Positions 1-10,764 of a DNA stretch of 64,000 nucleotides are shown here, in pieces. Within the stretch, counting starts at the first letter, position 1. Each line of letters opens with the position of its first letter. Source of the stretch: Anaeramoeba ignava. Its lineage: Eukaryota; Metamonada; Anaeramoebidae. The DNA is taken from NCBI GenBank assembly GCA_028826165.1, contig JAPDFW010000077.1, forward strand, positions 124,001 through 188,000, given 5' to 3'. The position numbers and the translations under genes are program-made. The notes beneath the pieces are model-generated. The model made no database searches. It was not told where the DNA came from and worked only from the letters and a program-made list of their open reading frames with translations.

Positions 1-633
1 TTGAATAATTTACCTAAAAAATTAAAATTTTTGGAATCAAATATTAATCCCTATTTGAAAGATAATGATGAAGATTGGATGTTTTTTACTGAAGAAGATT
101 TGGAAAAAATGTTGATTCAAAATACAAATGAAGAAAATTTGAGTTTTTCAAAACAAAAAAGACCGACTGTTGATGATTTAGTAGATAAAATGACAAATTT
201 TGTTGAGAAAGCATCACCATTTGAAGGAGTTGAATTAAAAGAAGATGATTTAAGTGAATTTGATAGTGAAAAATTTTTTTATCATTTAAAGCAAGCAGTT
301 GGATTAATTGATGAAAATGAAAATGAATTTGGAAATGAATTTGGAGATGAAATTGAAGAAGATGATGAAATGTTAGATTATTATTCACAAATGGATCAAG
401 AACTTTCACAAACAACACTTACTGAATCATTTGATAGACCAAGAAATAATGAAAATGAAAATGAAAATGAAAATGAAAATGAAAATGAATTAAATTTAGA
501 TCCTTTAGAAATTGATTATAATCTTGTAAATAATTTACTTAAATCATTTGAATCACAAGAAGGATATGCAGGACCAACATCAAATTTAATTGGAACATTA
601 GGAATTGAATTTCCACCAAAAAAAAAGAAATAA
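1..633 (+). CDS. ECD: Ecdysoneless (ECD/SGT1) homologue, C-terminal part
   Basis: The reading frame is open from the window edge, so the gene is 5'-truncated and the true start lies outside. The last 210 residues are very acidic. They contain QMDQELSQTTL and, near the end, a block (NLVNNLLKSFESQ, then GPTSNLIGTLGI) that matches the conserved C-terminus of ECD proteins (human NLVSNxLESYxSQ...GPASNL). ECD acts with the R2TP/PRPF8 machinery in pre-mRNA splicing and in cell-cycle control; that role is known for the family, not shown here. A (GAAAAT)n tract at about 448-486 encodes an Asn-Glu repeat. The C-terminus is lysine-rich (PPKKKK). The gene converges on the V-ATPase D gene, with about 100 bp between the stop codons. 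Confidence 0.75.
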   Translation: MNNLPKKLKFLESNINPYLKDNDEDWMFFTEEDLEKMLIQNTNEENLSFSKQKRPTVDDLVDKMTNFVEKASPFEGVELKEDDLSEFDSEKFFYHLKQAVGLIDENENEFGNEFGDEIEEDDEMLDYYSQMDQELSQTTLTESFDRPRNNENENENENENENELNLDPLEIDYNLVNNLLKSFESQEGYAGPTSNLIGTLGIEFPPKKKK

Positions 634-737
634 AATTAAAATTAAAATCAAATTTAAAATAGATTTTTTTTTTTGGAAATCAAATTAAAAAAAAAATATC
701 AAAATTGGATTGATTAAAAAAAAAAAGTAAAAGAAAT

Positions 738-2682
738 TTAAAATAAAATGTCTTCATCTTCATCTAACCATTCAGAAAGAATAGTAGGAATAGTAGAATC
801 ATCAAATTCTTGGAAATCAGAATCACTTTCTGAATCATCAGATTCAATTTCCTTTTGTTTTCTTTGGTCGATTAGATTATTATTATTATTATTATTATCA
901 TTGAAACGGGAAATCTGATTTGAAACTTGATTCTGATTAAGATTACTTTGTCCCGAAAGTAATTTCTTTTGCTCTTCAAGTTTCAAAGCCCAAAGTTTTT
1001 TTTCACGATCTTTTTTTTTAACTTTTTCTTTTTTTTTCTTTTGAATTTTTTTGAGTCTAAAAAACTCTTCACGATCTCTTTCATCCAAAGTATCGATAAC
1101 AAAACGAATAGTATTTTCTATTCTTGGCTGGATAACATGTTCAATTGCATTGACTCTTCTGTTTGTTTTTTTAATAACTTCATCCAAAGTAACAAAAGCG
1201 ACTTGAAGTGAAGCTAATTGAACAAGAAGATTAAGAGCCTCGTTGAATTTGTGTTTACAGAGCTGAATCTGCTGGCCTCCTTTGCTGATTCCCCGCAGAT
1301 CGCTTGTGTCTTGATGCTCATTTACTACTGTGAATTTTGGAATTTTTACTCCTGCTATATTTTCCATTCCGGTTTTGATTTTTGTTGTTGATTCCGTTAC
1401 ACTTTCTATTATTGAAAATGTTGAGTGTGTTCCTGCTACGTATTTCACATCCATTAGTGATGAGTGTGCTTCTTTGAAATATGCTACTATTTGTTCTTTT
1501 GTCTGTGTTTTTTAATTTTCAAATGAATTTTCAAATGAATTTTCAAAATGAATTTTCAAAATGAATTTTCAAAATGAATTTTCAAAATGAATTTTCAAAA
1601 TGAATTTTCAAAATGAATTTTCAAAATGAATTTTCAAAATGAATTTTCAAAATGAATTTTAATTTTAATTTTAATATTAATTTTAATTTTAATTTTAATT
1701 TTAATTTTAATTTTAATTTTCGAAATGAATTTTAATTTTAATTTTAATTTTAATTTTCATTTTAATTTTAATTTTAATTTTAATTTTGATTTTAATTTTA
1801 ATTTTAATTTTAATTTTCAAAATGAATTTTAATTTTAATTTTAATTTTAATTTTATAAATGAATTTTAATTTTAATTTTAATTTTGAATTTTAATTTTAA
1901 ATTTTAATTTTAATTTTAATTTTAATTTTAATTTTAATTTTAATTTTAATTTTAATTTTAATTTTAATTTTAATTTTAATTTTAATTTTAATTTTAATTT
2001 TAATTTTAATTTTAATTTTAATTTTAATTTTAATTTTAATTTTAATTTTTAATTTTAATTTTAATTTTAATTTTGATTTTAATTTTAATTTTTAATTTTA
2101 AATTTAATTTTAATTTTAATTTTAATTTTAATTTTAATTTTAATTTTAATTTTAATTTTAATTTTAATTTTAATTTTTAATTTTAATTTTAATTTTTAAT
2201 TTTAATTTTTTAATTTTAATTTTAATTTTATAAATGAATTTTAATATTAATTTTAATTTTAATTTTAATTTTAATTTTAATTTTAATTTTAATTTTAATT
2301 TTAATTTTGAATTTTAATTTTAATTTTGAATTTTAATTTTAATTATAATATTATAAATGAATTTTAATTTTAATTTTAATTTTAATTATTGAATTTAAAT
2401 TAGATTTTATAAGATTTAATGATGATGAATCATTTATTTTTTTTAAATTGAAAAATTCATTTTGAGTTAAAAATGGTTGAATGATCTTTTTGATTTTAAA
2501 AAAAGGGAAATAAAAATAAAACAGACATCAGCAATTTCATTAATCATTGAACGAAATTTTAAAGTTAAAGCATCACTCTTTTTTTTTAAAAGATTATGTC
2601 CTTTAATTGCAGCTACTAAACGTGCTCTTAAATTAGCTAAAACCATTCGAGATGGAACTACATTTAATTTTCTATCTCCCAT
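738..2682 (-). CDS. ATP6V1D: V-type proton ATPase subunit D, two exons
   Basis: Subunit D is part of the central rotor stalk of the V-ATPase, which acidifies endomembrane compartments. Exon 1 (2682-2527) encodes the diagnostic N-terminus, with VVPSRM and NLLKKKSDALTLKFR. Exon 2 (1502-738) continues with TKEQIVAYFKEAHSSL and includes RDREEFFRLKKIQ. Joining at GAT|GTCTGT and ..CACAG|ACA is phase 0 and lines up residue for residue with the family across the junction. The 1024-nt intron (2526-1503) is almost pure simple repeat. The spliced product is about 306 aa, longer than the usual roughly 250. The extra length is a C-terminal Asn-rich then strongly acidic tail ending DEDEDILF. A TTTTTCAT-type leader precedes the start. 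Confidence 0.9.
1503..2526 (-). repeat. Repeat-filled intron of the V-ATPase D gene
   Basis: The intron is built mostly of AATTTT units (plus-strand view) with interspersed TTTTCAAAATGAA and TTATAAATGAA variants. On the sense strand it reads AAAATT with AAAATTCATTTT. GT and AG dinucleotides are nearly absent inside it. No reading frame in it resembles a gene. Confidence 0.85.
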
Positions 2683-2699
2683 TTTATTTTTCTTATTAA

Positions 2700-5040
2700 A
2701 AAAAAAAACTGAAAAATGAAAAATGAAAAATTAAAAAAATAAATAAAAAAATTTTAATTATTAATTTCATTCTAATTATTACTCATCTTTTTCTTTTATT
2801 TCTTTTTTTAATTTTATTCCACTTTTTATTATTAATTTATTCCACTTTTTATTATTAATTTATTTATTAATTTTATTCCACTTTTTATTATTAATTTATT
2901 TATTAATTTATTTTTTAATTTTATTCCACTTTTTATTATAAATTTATTTATTTATTTATTTATTAATTTATTTATTAATTTATTTATTAATTTATTTATT
3001 AATTTATTTAATAATTTATTTATTTATTTATTTATTAATTTATTTATTAATTTATTTATTAATTTTATTCCACTTTTATTATTAATTTTATTCCACTTTT
3101 TATTATTAATTTATTTTTAATTTTATTCCACTTTTTATTATTAATTTATTTATTAAATTATTTATTAATTTTATTCCACTTTTTATTATTAATTTATTTA
3201 TTAATTTATTTATTAATTTATTTATTAATTTATTTATTAATTTATTTATTAATTTATTTATTAATTTTATTTATTAATTTATTTATTAATTTATTTATTA
3301 ATTATTTTTATTAATTTTATTCCACTTTTTATTATTAATTTATTTATTAATTTATTTATTAATTTATTTATTAATTTATTTATTAATTTATTTTTATTTA
3401 TTCCACTTTTTTTTTTATTAATTTATTTAATAATTTTATTTATTAATTTATTTATTAATTTATTTATTAATTTTATTTATTAATTTTTATTCCACTTTTT
3501 ATTTATTAATTTTATTCCACTTTTATTAATTTATTTTTTTAATTTTATTCCACTTTTTATTATTAATTTATTTATTAAATTATTTATTAATTTTATTCCA
3601 CTTTTTATTATTAATTTATTTATTAATTTATTTATTAATTTTTTATTTATTAATTTTTTATTAATTTATTTATTAATTTATTTATTAATTTATTTATTAA
3701 ATTATTTATTAATTTTATTTATTTAATTTATTTATTAATTTATTTATTAATTTTATTTATTAATTTATTTATTAATTTTTTTTTATTTTTTTTATTAATT
3801 TTATTTAATTTATTTATTAATTTATTTATTAATTTTTTATTTTATTTATTAACTTTTTATTTATTAATTTATTTTTAATTTATTTTTTTATTCCACTTTT
3901 TATTTTTAATTTTTTTATTTATTAATTTATTATTAATTTATTTATTAATTTTATTTTTTTATTTATTTATTAATTTATTTATTAATTTATTTATTAATTT
4001 ATTTATTAATTTATTTATTTTTTTATTTATTTATTTATTAATTTTTTTATTTATTAATTAATTTATTTATTAATTTATTTATTAATTTATTTATTAAGAA
4101 TTTATTTATTAATTTATTTATTAATTTTATTTATTAATTTATTTATTAATTTTATTTATTAATTTATTTATTAATTTTATTTATTAATTTATTTATTAAT
4201 TTATTTATTAATTTTATTTATTAATTTATTTATTAATTTATTTATTAATTTATTTATTAATTTACTTTTTTATTAATTTATTTATTTATTAATTTATTTA
4301 TTAATTTATTTATTAATTTTTATTTATTAATTTTATTTATTTATTTATTTATTAATTTTAATTTTTTTATTAATTTTATTTATTTAATTTTTTTTTAATT
4401 TTATTCCACTTTTTATTATTAATTTATTTATTAATTTTATTCCACTTTTATTTATTAATTTATTTATTAATTTATTAATTTATTTATTAATTTATTTATT
4501 AATTTATTTATTAATTTATTTATTAATTTATTTATTAATTTATTCCACTTTTATTATTAATTTATTTATTAATTTATTAATTTATTTATTAATTTTATTC
4601 CACTTTTTTTATTTATTAATTTATTTATTAATTTATTTATTAATTTATTTATTAATTTATTCCACTTTTTTATTAATTTATTTATTAATTTATTTATTAA
4701 TTTTATTTTTTTTATTTATTAATTTATTTATTAATTTATTTATTAATTTATTAATTAATTTATTAATTAATTTATTTATTAATTTATTTATTAATTATTA
4801 ATTTATTAATTATTTATTTATTAATTTATTAATTTATTAATTTATTTATCAATTTTATTCCACTTTTTATTATTAATTTATTTATTAATTTATTTATTAA
4901 TTTATTTATTAATTTATTTATTAAATTTGTTTATTAAATTATTTATTAATTTATTTATTAAATTATTTATTAATTTTATTCCACTTTTTATTAATTAAAT
5001 TTAAATACATCCTTTTTTTTTGGGTTTGTTTGTTAAAAAA
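2700..5040. repeat. Intergenic AT satellite, TTTATTAA units with TTATTCCACTTTTT
   Basis: About 2.3 kb between the divergent-side leader of the V-ATPase D gene and the 3' end of the next gene. The core is a (TTTATTAATTTA) ladder of 8-12 bp periodicity. It is interrupted at irregular spacing by the only G/C-containing word, TTATTCCACTTTTT. No coding potential was seen. The first 50 bp or so carry GAAAAATGAAAAATG, the reverse complement of the recurrent leader motif. Confidence 0.85.
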
Positions 5041-5059
5041 AAAAAAGCGTAAATAAAAT

Positions 5060-7396
5060 TTAAAAATTCATCTCTAACACTTTCCTCTGCTTGAAATAAC
5101 TCAAAAAAGAATCCAAATCATTATTATCAGTAAACAAAAAATAATAATAACTAAAATCATCTAATCTGATTCTGATCCGATTTTGATTATTGGGGAAAAG
5201 AATCAAATTAGTTTCATTGTATTTCTTAACAAACTTCAATTCTCCAAAATTAAAAACCAAAAAACGAGACATTTCGATTGTTCCTTTCCCAATCTTTGTG
5301 GACTTGTTCGAAAGAACTGTGACATCAAAAGATTTCTGAGAAACAATATTATTCAGGGATCTGCGCTGCCTTAATTGTATCGGAGTAATCTGGCAATTCT
5401 CTTTGATGAGCCGATAAAAATCATAGAATTTATTAGTATCATCCGAATTCGGAAAAAGAAGAATAATTTTTTCATCGCCAAATTTCAAATCAAGAATCTT
5501 CTGATTTTCTTGATTCACTGTGATGCTTGATTTGTCAAAGGGAAGCGTGTACGACCGAGTTTCGACATGGATTTTCAGCAACTTCTGGTTTAATGAAATC
5601 AAGGTATGTTTCAAAACATCCATTTTTTGGTTCAACAAAGAAACAGTGAATTTTTCCTTGAAATAATTTTCATGACTTGTTTTTTCGCGCTGTTTTTTGA
5701 ACAATCGGAAAAAAAGTTTTTGAGATGATTCGTTGACAAACTGAATGCTGATTGAATACAAAGTATTTTTCCATTGAATAAACGGGTGTTTTGCGACTTT
5801 CTTAGTTTCTTGTTTGGTTTGTTTGTCTTCTTCTTCTCGTTGATTTTGATTTTGATTTTGATTTTGATTTTGATTTTGATTTTGATTTTGATTTTGATTT
5901 TGATTTTGATTTTGTGCGTCATTAGGTTCTTCTTCAGGAATATAATCAAAAACAAAAATAAACGCATTTTCTGTTGTTTGATCAGGAATAAATTGAGTGT
6001 TTTTTGTAATCGCAAAACTCCATTCATTTTCAGTTGTTTGAAGCTTGATTTGCCGTTTGTTTATGATAAAAAATCCTTTTTTCATTGATTCTTGTTCTTG
6101 ATGAAGAATATTGATTTGGAATATCGGAAAATTTTGGATCGAAACATTTTGCATTTGGATTTTAAGTAAATAAAGCGAATAAATGAATTTTGAGGCTTCA
6201 TTTTCGGAATTGAACATGATAATGTAATCTCGGAATTCCTCGAGAAAAAAGTACACGATTGCCAAGCGCTGTTTTTCAACCCAAACGTTGCGAATTGGGA
6301 TGTTGAGGATGGGCTTTCCCAAAATTCTGATGTGCAAAATGGATTTTTGAAGAATAATCGAGCCAGGTCTGGACTTTCTGAACTGGTGATTCAGAACATA
6401 AACCTGGAAAGAATTGTCGTTTTCTTTGTGCTTCAGATGTATATCCTCAAACAGCAGACAGAATTTCTGGGAATCATTTCCAGAGTCAAATTGGATCATT
6501 ATTGATGATTTATCGGGAAGAATAAGAACATGATTCAAATGCTTGTTATAATTAATTACGCTCACATCATTGCGCAAATAAGTGGCGACAAAATTATTAT
6601 TTGAATAAATTGTGATTCGGTCAAAATTGATTGCCAAGTCGCAATCATATGTTTTTGTTGCTGAGGGTATAGACGCTTTAAGAATCGTATCTTTATCACT
6701 AAAAGACATGCAAACAAAAAGATCAATGTTTCTTTGCAATACTTTCTCAAACATTTCCTGTGATTTCTCGTCTTGGAAACGCAAACAAAAGTATTTGTGT
6801 TGAAAATGAATCAATGTAACTTCATCCATTCGAGTAATATTGATTTGCGGTGAATAGCAAATATAATAGGTTTGAAATGAAATGACAAGCATTTGATCAT
6901 AAAGAAGAATCAATTCGCATTCAATCCATGAAGATTCCCCCAAAATCAAGCAGTTCGAAAATGATATTTGTCTTGGGATTTTTTCTTCTTTGAAGGATTG
7001 TGGTTGAATTGAAGTTAGGTTTAATAAATGTGTTTGCGCTTGAAATGAATTTGGCGGATTTGTATCCATGTTCGATTTTTCGATCAATTCTTCTGCAAAT
7101 TTTAAGTTTTCAATTTGTTTTGATTTATTTTTTTTTTTCATTATTTTCGGGAATTTTGGGTTTGAATTTAAATCAAAATTTGAATTTGAATTTGAATTTG
7201 GAATTGGATTTGAATCAAAATCAAAATCTGAATTTGAATTTGAGTTTGAGTTTGAGTTTGAATTATGAGTTTGAATTCGAATTTTATTTGAATTTGAATT
7301 TGAATTTGAATTAGATTTAACTATTGGAATTGGTTTTGATTGAGAATCATTTTTGATATTTTTATTTAGTAATGTATTTCTTAATGTTGTTATCAT
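5060..7396 (-). CDS. PH-like-repeat protein, C-terminal part of the first CH-PH paralogue
   Basis: A 778-aa frame with Asn/Ser dipeptide tracts near the N-terminus and an (NQ)n tract in the middle. It is otherwise a series of modules of about 100 aa, beta-strand rich and each ending in an amphipathic helix (for example SQEMFEKVLQ, SQKFCLLFEDI, ASKFIYSLYLL, DLDSFLSYF), as in PH-like folds. It aligns with the 10765-13461 paralogue, including the C-terminal module. The open frame continues upstream of the first Met through DSDSDSRKDT into an (NQ)n tract that runs into the ORF ending at 7438. This is therefore most likely the second half of one gene of about 1,500 aa (5060-10358), separated by frame slippage in the CAAAAT repeat near 7500. 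Function is unknown; membrane or phosphoinositide binding is a family-level inference. Confidence 0.55.
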   Translation of the reverse strand: MITTLRNTLLNKNIKNDSQSKPIPIVKSNSNSNSNSNKIRIQTHNSNSNSNSNSNSDFDFDSNPIPNSNSNSNFDLNSNPKFPKIMKKKNKSKQIENLKFAEELIEKSNMDTNPPNSFQAQTHLLNLTSIQPQSFKEEKIPRQISFSNCLILGESSWIECELILLYDQMLVISFQTYYICYSPQINITRMDEVTLIHFQHKYFCLRFQDEKSQEMFEKVLQRNIDLFVCMSFSDKDTILKASIPSATKTYDCDLAINFDRITIYSNNNFVATYLRNDVSVINYNKHLNHVLILPDKSSIMIQFDSGNDSQKFCLLFEDIHLKHKENDNSFQVYVLNHQFRKSRPGSIILQKSILHIRILGKPILNIPIRNVWVEKQRLAIVYFFLEEFRDYIIMFNSENEASKFIYSLYLLKIQMQNVSIQNFPIFQINILHQEQESMKKGFFIINKRQIKLQTTENEWSFAITKNTQFIPDQTTENAFIFVFDYIPEEEPNDAQNQNQNQNQNQNQNQNQNQNQNQNQREEEDKQTKQETKKVAKHPFIQWKNTLYSISIQFVNESSQKLFFRLFKKQREKTSHENYFKEKFTVSLLNQKMDVLKHTLISLNQKLLKIHVETRSYTLPFDKSSITVNQENQKILDLKFGDEKIILLFPNSDDTNKFYDFYRLIKENCQITPIQLRQRRSLNNIVSQKSFDVTVLSNKSTKIGKGTIEMSRFLVFNFGELKFVKKYNETNLILFPNNQNRIRIRLDDFSYYYFLFTDNNDLDSFLSYFKQRKVLEMNF

Positions 7397-7437
7397 TGTA
7401 TCTTTTCTTGAATCTGAATCTGAATCTGAATCTGAAT

Positions 7438-10358
7438 TTAAATTTTGATTTTGATTTTGATTTTGATTTTGATTTTGATTTTGATTTTGATTTTGATTTT
7501 TGATTTTTGATTTTTATTTTGATTTTGATTTTTATTTAAATTTGAATTTTGATTTTGATTTTGATTTTGATTTTGTATTTTTTCTAAATCAAAATCTACA
7601 CTGAATAATTTCTTTTCTATTGAATTCTCCACAATAGTTGAATAATGTATGAAATTCTGATATTTATCATAAAGCTTCCAATTTTTATGGAGATATTCTT
7701 GGCAAACATGCTCAAAACTCAATTTAAATTCCTCAAGCTGAATATATGATTGGAAATGAATGGGAATCAAATGCACTTCATCAATGAAAAGAAAACAAGA
7801 AGATGCTTTCTTTTCCAAAGTTTTAATTCTTGAAAAAGGAGAATATTTTCTGTGAATTTTGTCCTTTTTAAATTGCAAAGTAAAATGTTCACTCCAAATA
7901 AGAATATCAATTGTTTTTTCTTTGTGATACAAATTGGGAACAACAACAATACCGCGGAATAATTTGTAGTTTGATTTCTTGATAGGAGTACTTGTATTTG
8001 TGTTTGGATTTGCATTTTCATTTCCTTGAGGCAAATCTTGCCATTCATAAATTGTTGGACAAACTCTTTTCAATTGAAATTTTTTTGAAGGAAGGGAGTT
8101 TGAGTCATCAAAACGAATAAATTCAGTAGAAATTGAATAAACCACAGAATCTCTTGATTTCATAAATTGCATAATTGAATTCTTGTTGATTTTGCGAATC
8201 ATATCTTTTTCGTCTTGAGTGGAAAAAACATTTTGCAAAAGAAGATTTTCTTTAGAAGATTGATTGATGTGATAGCAAGGTAAAGAATTTGAGTTGAAAA
8301 GCTTAAGACATCTGAAGATGAGTCTTGAACAATGCTCAGATTGCGTATTAAGAGAATAGACCAGAACGCCAGGAATGCATATGTCAATTGTAAAAGGACG
8401 GAAATAATGGATATTATTTGGGGAATTTTGGAAAAATGGAAAATTTGTTGTGATTTCTTGATTGTTCACATATTTCCCAAAGTTGATGAACTCGTCTTGA
8501 TCTTGCGCAAAAGATCGTTCATCATAACTCACAAGGTCTTGAATGGCAAGTTCGGAATCCTCGTCTTTGAAAGTGTTGAATTCGCTATTTGATTCCGAGT
8601 ATTCCTCATTGCTGCCATGCAAATTGAGATGAAAAATCAAATCATCTTGCCAAATAATAATTGAGGCATGCTTTCCTTTTGGAGTTATACTAAGATGATG
8701 CCGATCAAAGTGTAAAATACAAGGAATAAATACTGCTTGATTTGGAAGTTGAATTGAAGTGCAAGAAAACAGCTTTATTTCTGAAAAAACAGCGCAAAGC
8801 AAGAGCTTCAACTTCAGAATTTTTTGATAAAATACCATTTCTAACATGATGATAAAAGCCATGAACCCCAATGTAATTATTAAACATGAGGAAAATTTTG
8901 TAAAACAAATAAAGTTCTCCAGGTGTTTTTAAACGAACAGTGAATTTTATTGAATTTTCTGTTATAACATTTGCAAGTCTGCTCTTAATATCTAAAGAGA
9001 TTGAGTTTTTCTTGGAGTTTTTCAAAGTTTGAATATTTTTGGAATTTTTCGGAATTAACTTAAAATTAAGTGAATTAAATTGAATTAAAGTTGGAATGTT
9101 ATATTGTTTGTTGTGAAAATTCACTAATCCGTTCATTTGATGCAATCCTTTTGCAAATGAATGAATTACTTGTTGATCGTAAATACGTGAAAAATGCTCC
9201 TCGAAATATGAGGATGTTATCAATGTATCTATTTGAAGATGTTCAAATAGATTTTCTTTTTTGGTGTCAATTTTCTTTTTTAATATTTTTAAAATTTCGA
9301 AAATGAAGCTAATATTTTCTTGTTTTTCTTTTAGTTTTGCAAGTAATGTATCTGGTATTTTGTATTCTTTGCATGCTTCAATAAAGAATTCTATGTTATT
9401 ATTTTTATTTCTTTGAATATAAATTTTATAAATGAATTTTAAATTTTAATTTTGAAATGAATTTTGAAATGAATTTTGATTTTAATTTTGAATTTTAATT
9501 TTAATTTTGAAATGAATTTTAAATTTAATTTTGAAATGAATTTTAATTTTGAAATGAATTTTAATTTTGAAATGAATTTTAATTTTGAATTTTAATTTTA
9601 ATTTTGGAATGAATTTTAATTTTGAATTTTAATTTTGAAATGAATTTTAAAATGAATTTTAATATTAATTTTGAAATGAATTTTAATTTTAAATTTTAAT
9701 TTTGAAATGAATTTTAATTTTGAAATGAATTTTAATTTTGAAATGAATTTTAATTTTGAAATGAATTTTAATTTTGAAATGAATTTTAATTTTGAAATGA
9801 ATTTTAATTTTGAAATGAATTTTAATTTTAATTTTGAAATGAATTTTAATTTTGAAATGAATTTTAATTTTAATTTTGAAATGAATTTTAATTTTAATTT
9901 TGAAATGAATTTTAATTTGTGATCAAATGTTAAAAAGAAAAAAATTTGATGATTTTAATTTAAATTTGTAATTGAGGATTTTATTTTAATTTTAATTTTT
10001 AATTGTAATTGAGGTTTTAAATTGAGTTTATATTTGATGATTTTAATTTAAATTTGTAATTGAGGATTTTAATTTTGATTTTTAATTGTAATTGAGGATT
10101 TTATTTTAAAAAAGTTGGTTTTTTGAAATTTAAAAAAGAAAAAAATTTTTTTTTTCTAAAAATAATTTGATGAATTCTTTTTAAAATTAAAAAAGAATTT
10201 ATCAATTTTAAAATTTACAAAGTTGTTTGAGATAAAATTTTAGGATTAATTTTTTTTATAAAATGAGTAAGTTGGAAATATAAATGGGGAATATTTGTTA
10301 TATCAAGTTTTTCTTGTAAAATATTTTCAACCCAATAAATTACATTTTTATCTTCCAT
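7438..10358 (-). CDS. CH domain plus PH-like protein, N-terminal part of the first paralogue (frame-broken)
   Basis: Exon 1 (10358-10219) starts MEDKNVIYWVENIL. Exon 2 (from 9410) continues IEFFIEACKEYKIP, which together gives a calponin-homology domain of the calponin/IQGAP type. The intron (10218-9411, 808 nt, repeat-filled) is phase 2, exactly as in the neighbouring paralogue. PH-like modules follow. The frame used up to about 8790 (ALALRCFF) and the frame used after about 8735 (PNQAVFIPCILHF) differ by one base. The paralogue reads through the same region without a shift, so a one-base change, not a missing exon, is the simplest explanation. The C-terminal end dissolves into KIKIKI, an out-of-frame reading of the CAAAAT repeat. 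CH domains bind actin or signalling partners; the actual role here is unknown. Confidence 0.5.
9411..10218 (-). repeat. Repeat-filled phase-2 intron of the first CH-PH gene
   Basis: On the plus strand the bulk (9420-9920) is a ladder of GAAATGAATTTTAATTTT. The remainder, nearest exon 1, is AT-rich with GATTTTAATTTAAATTTG variants. It interrupts the CH domain at the same codon phase as the 136-nt intron of the paralogue at 14641-14777, so the inflation happened after duplication or affected one copy only. Confidence 0.75.
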
Positions 10359-10384
10359 TTTTATTTAATTTTTATTTAAATTTT

Positions 10385-10764
10385 AATTTTAAAAAGAAAA
10401 AGAAAAAGAAGAAAGAAAGAAAAAATGAAAATTTAAATTTAATTTTTTTTTCCATTTTTCTCTCTTTTCAAAAAAAAAATCTTTTACAAATTTTCTAATT
10501 TTAATTTCAATTTTATATTCAATTTTAAATTTTGATTTTAATTTTAATTTTAATTTTATATTTGATTTTGATTTTGATTTTGATTTTGATTTTGATTTTG
10601 ATTTTGATTTTGATTTTAATTTTGATTTTGATTTTGATTTTAATTTTAATTTTAATTTTAATTTTGATTTTAATTTTAATTTTAATTTTGATTTTATATT
10701 TAATTTTGATTTTGATTTCAATTTCAAATTGATTTTGATTTTGATTTTGATTTTGATTTTGATT
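10385..10764. repeat. Spacer between the CH-PH paralogues, (TTTTGA)n tract
   Basis: The spacer lies between the start of the first CH-PH gene and the stop of the second. About 10385-10440 is A-rich with GAAAGAAAAAATGAAAA, the leader motif in minus orientation. About 10500-10764 is (TTTTGA)/(TTTTAA) hexamer repeat, the 3' flank of the second paralogue. Open frames here (KIKIKI or ILILIL) are repeat artefacts. Confidence 0.7.

Noticed and set aside
2700-5040. CRISPR-like array or centromere
   Set aside because: The repeats are simple AT ladders without unique spacers, and nothing beyond AT richness points to a centromere.
8750-8800. T_TTT_TTC slippery site in the first CH-PH gene
   Set aside because: The heptamer is in register (TGT TTT TTC), but -1 slippage leads straight to TAA. 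The needed shift is +1, so it cannot explain the break.
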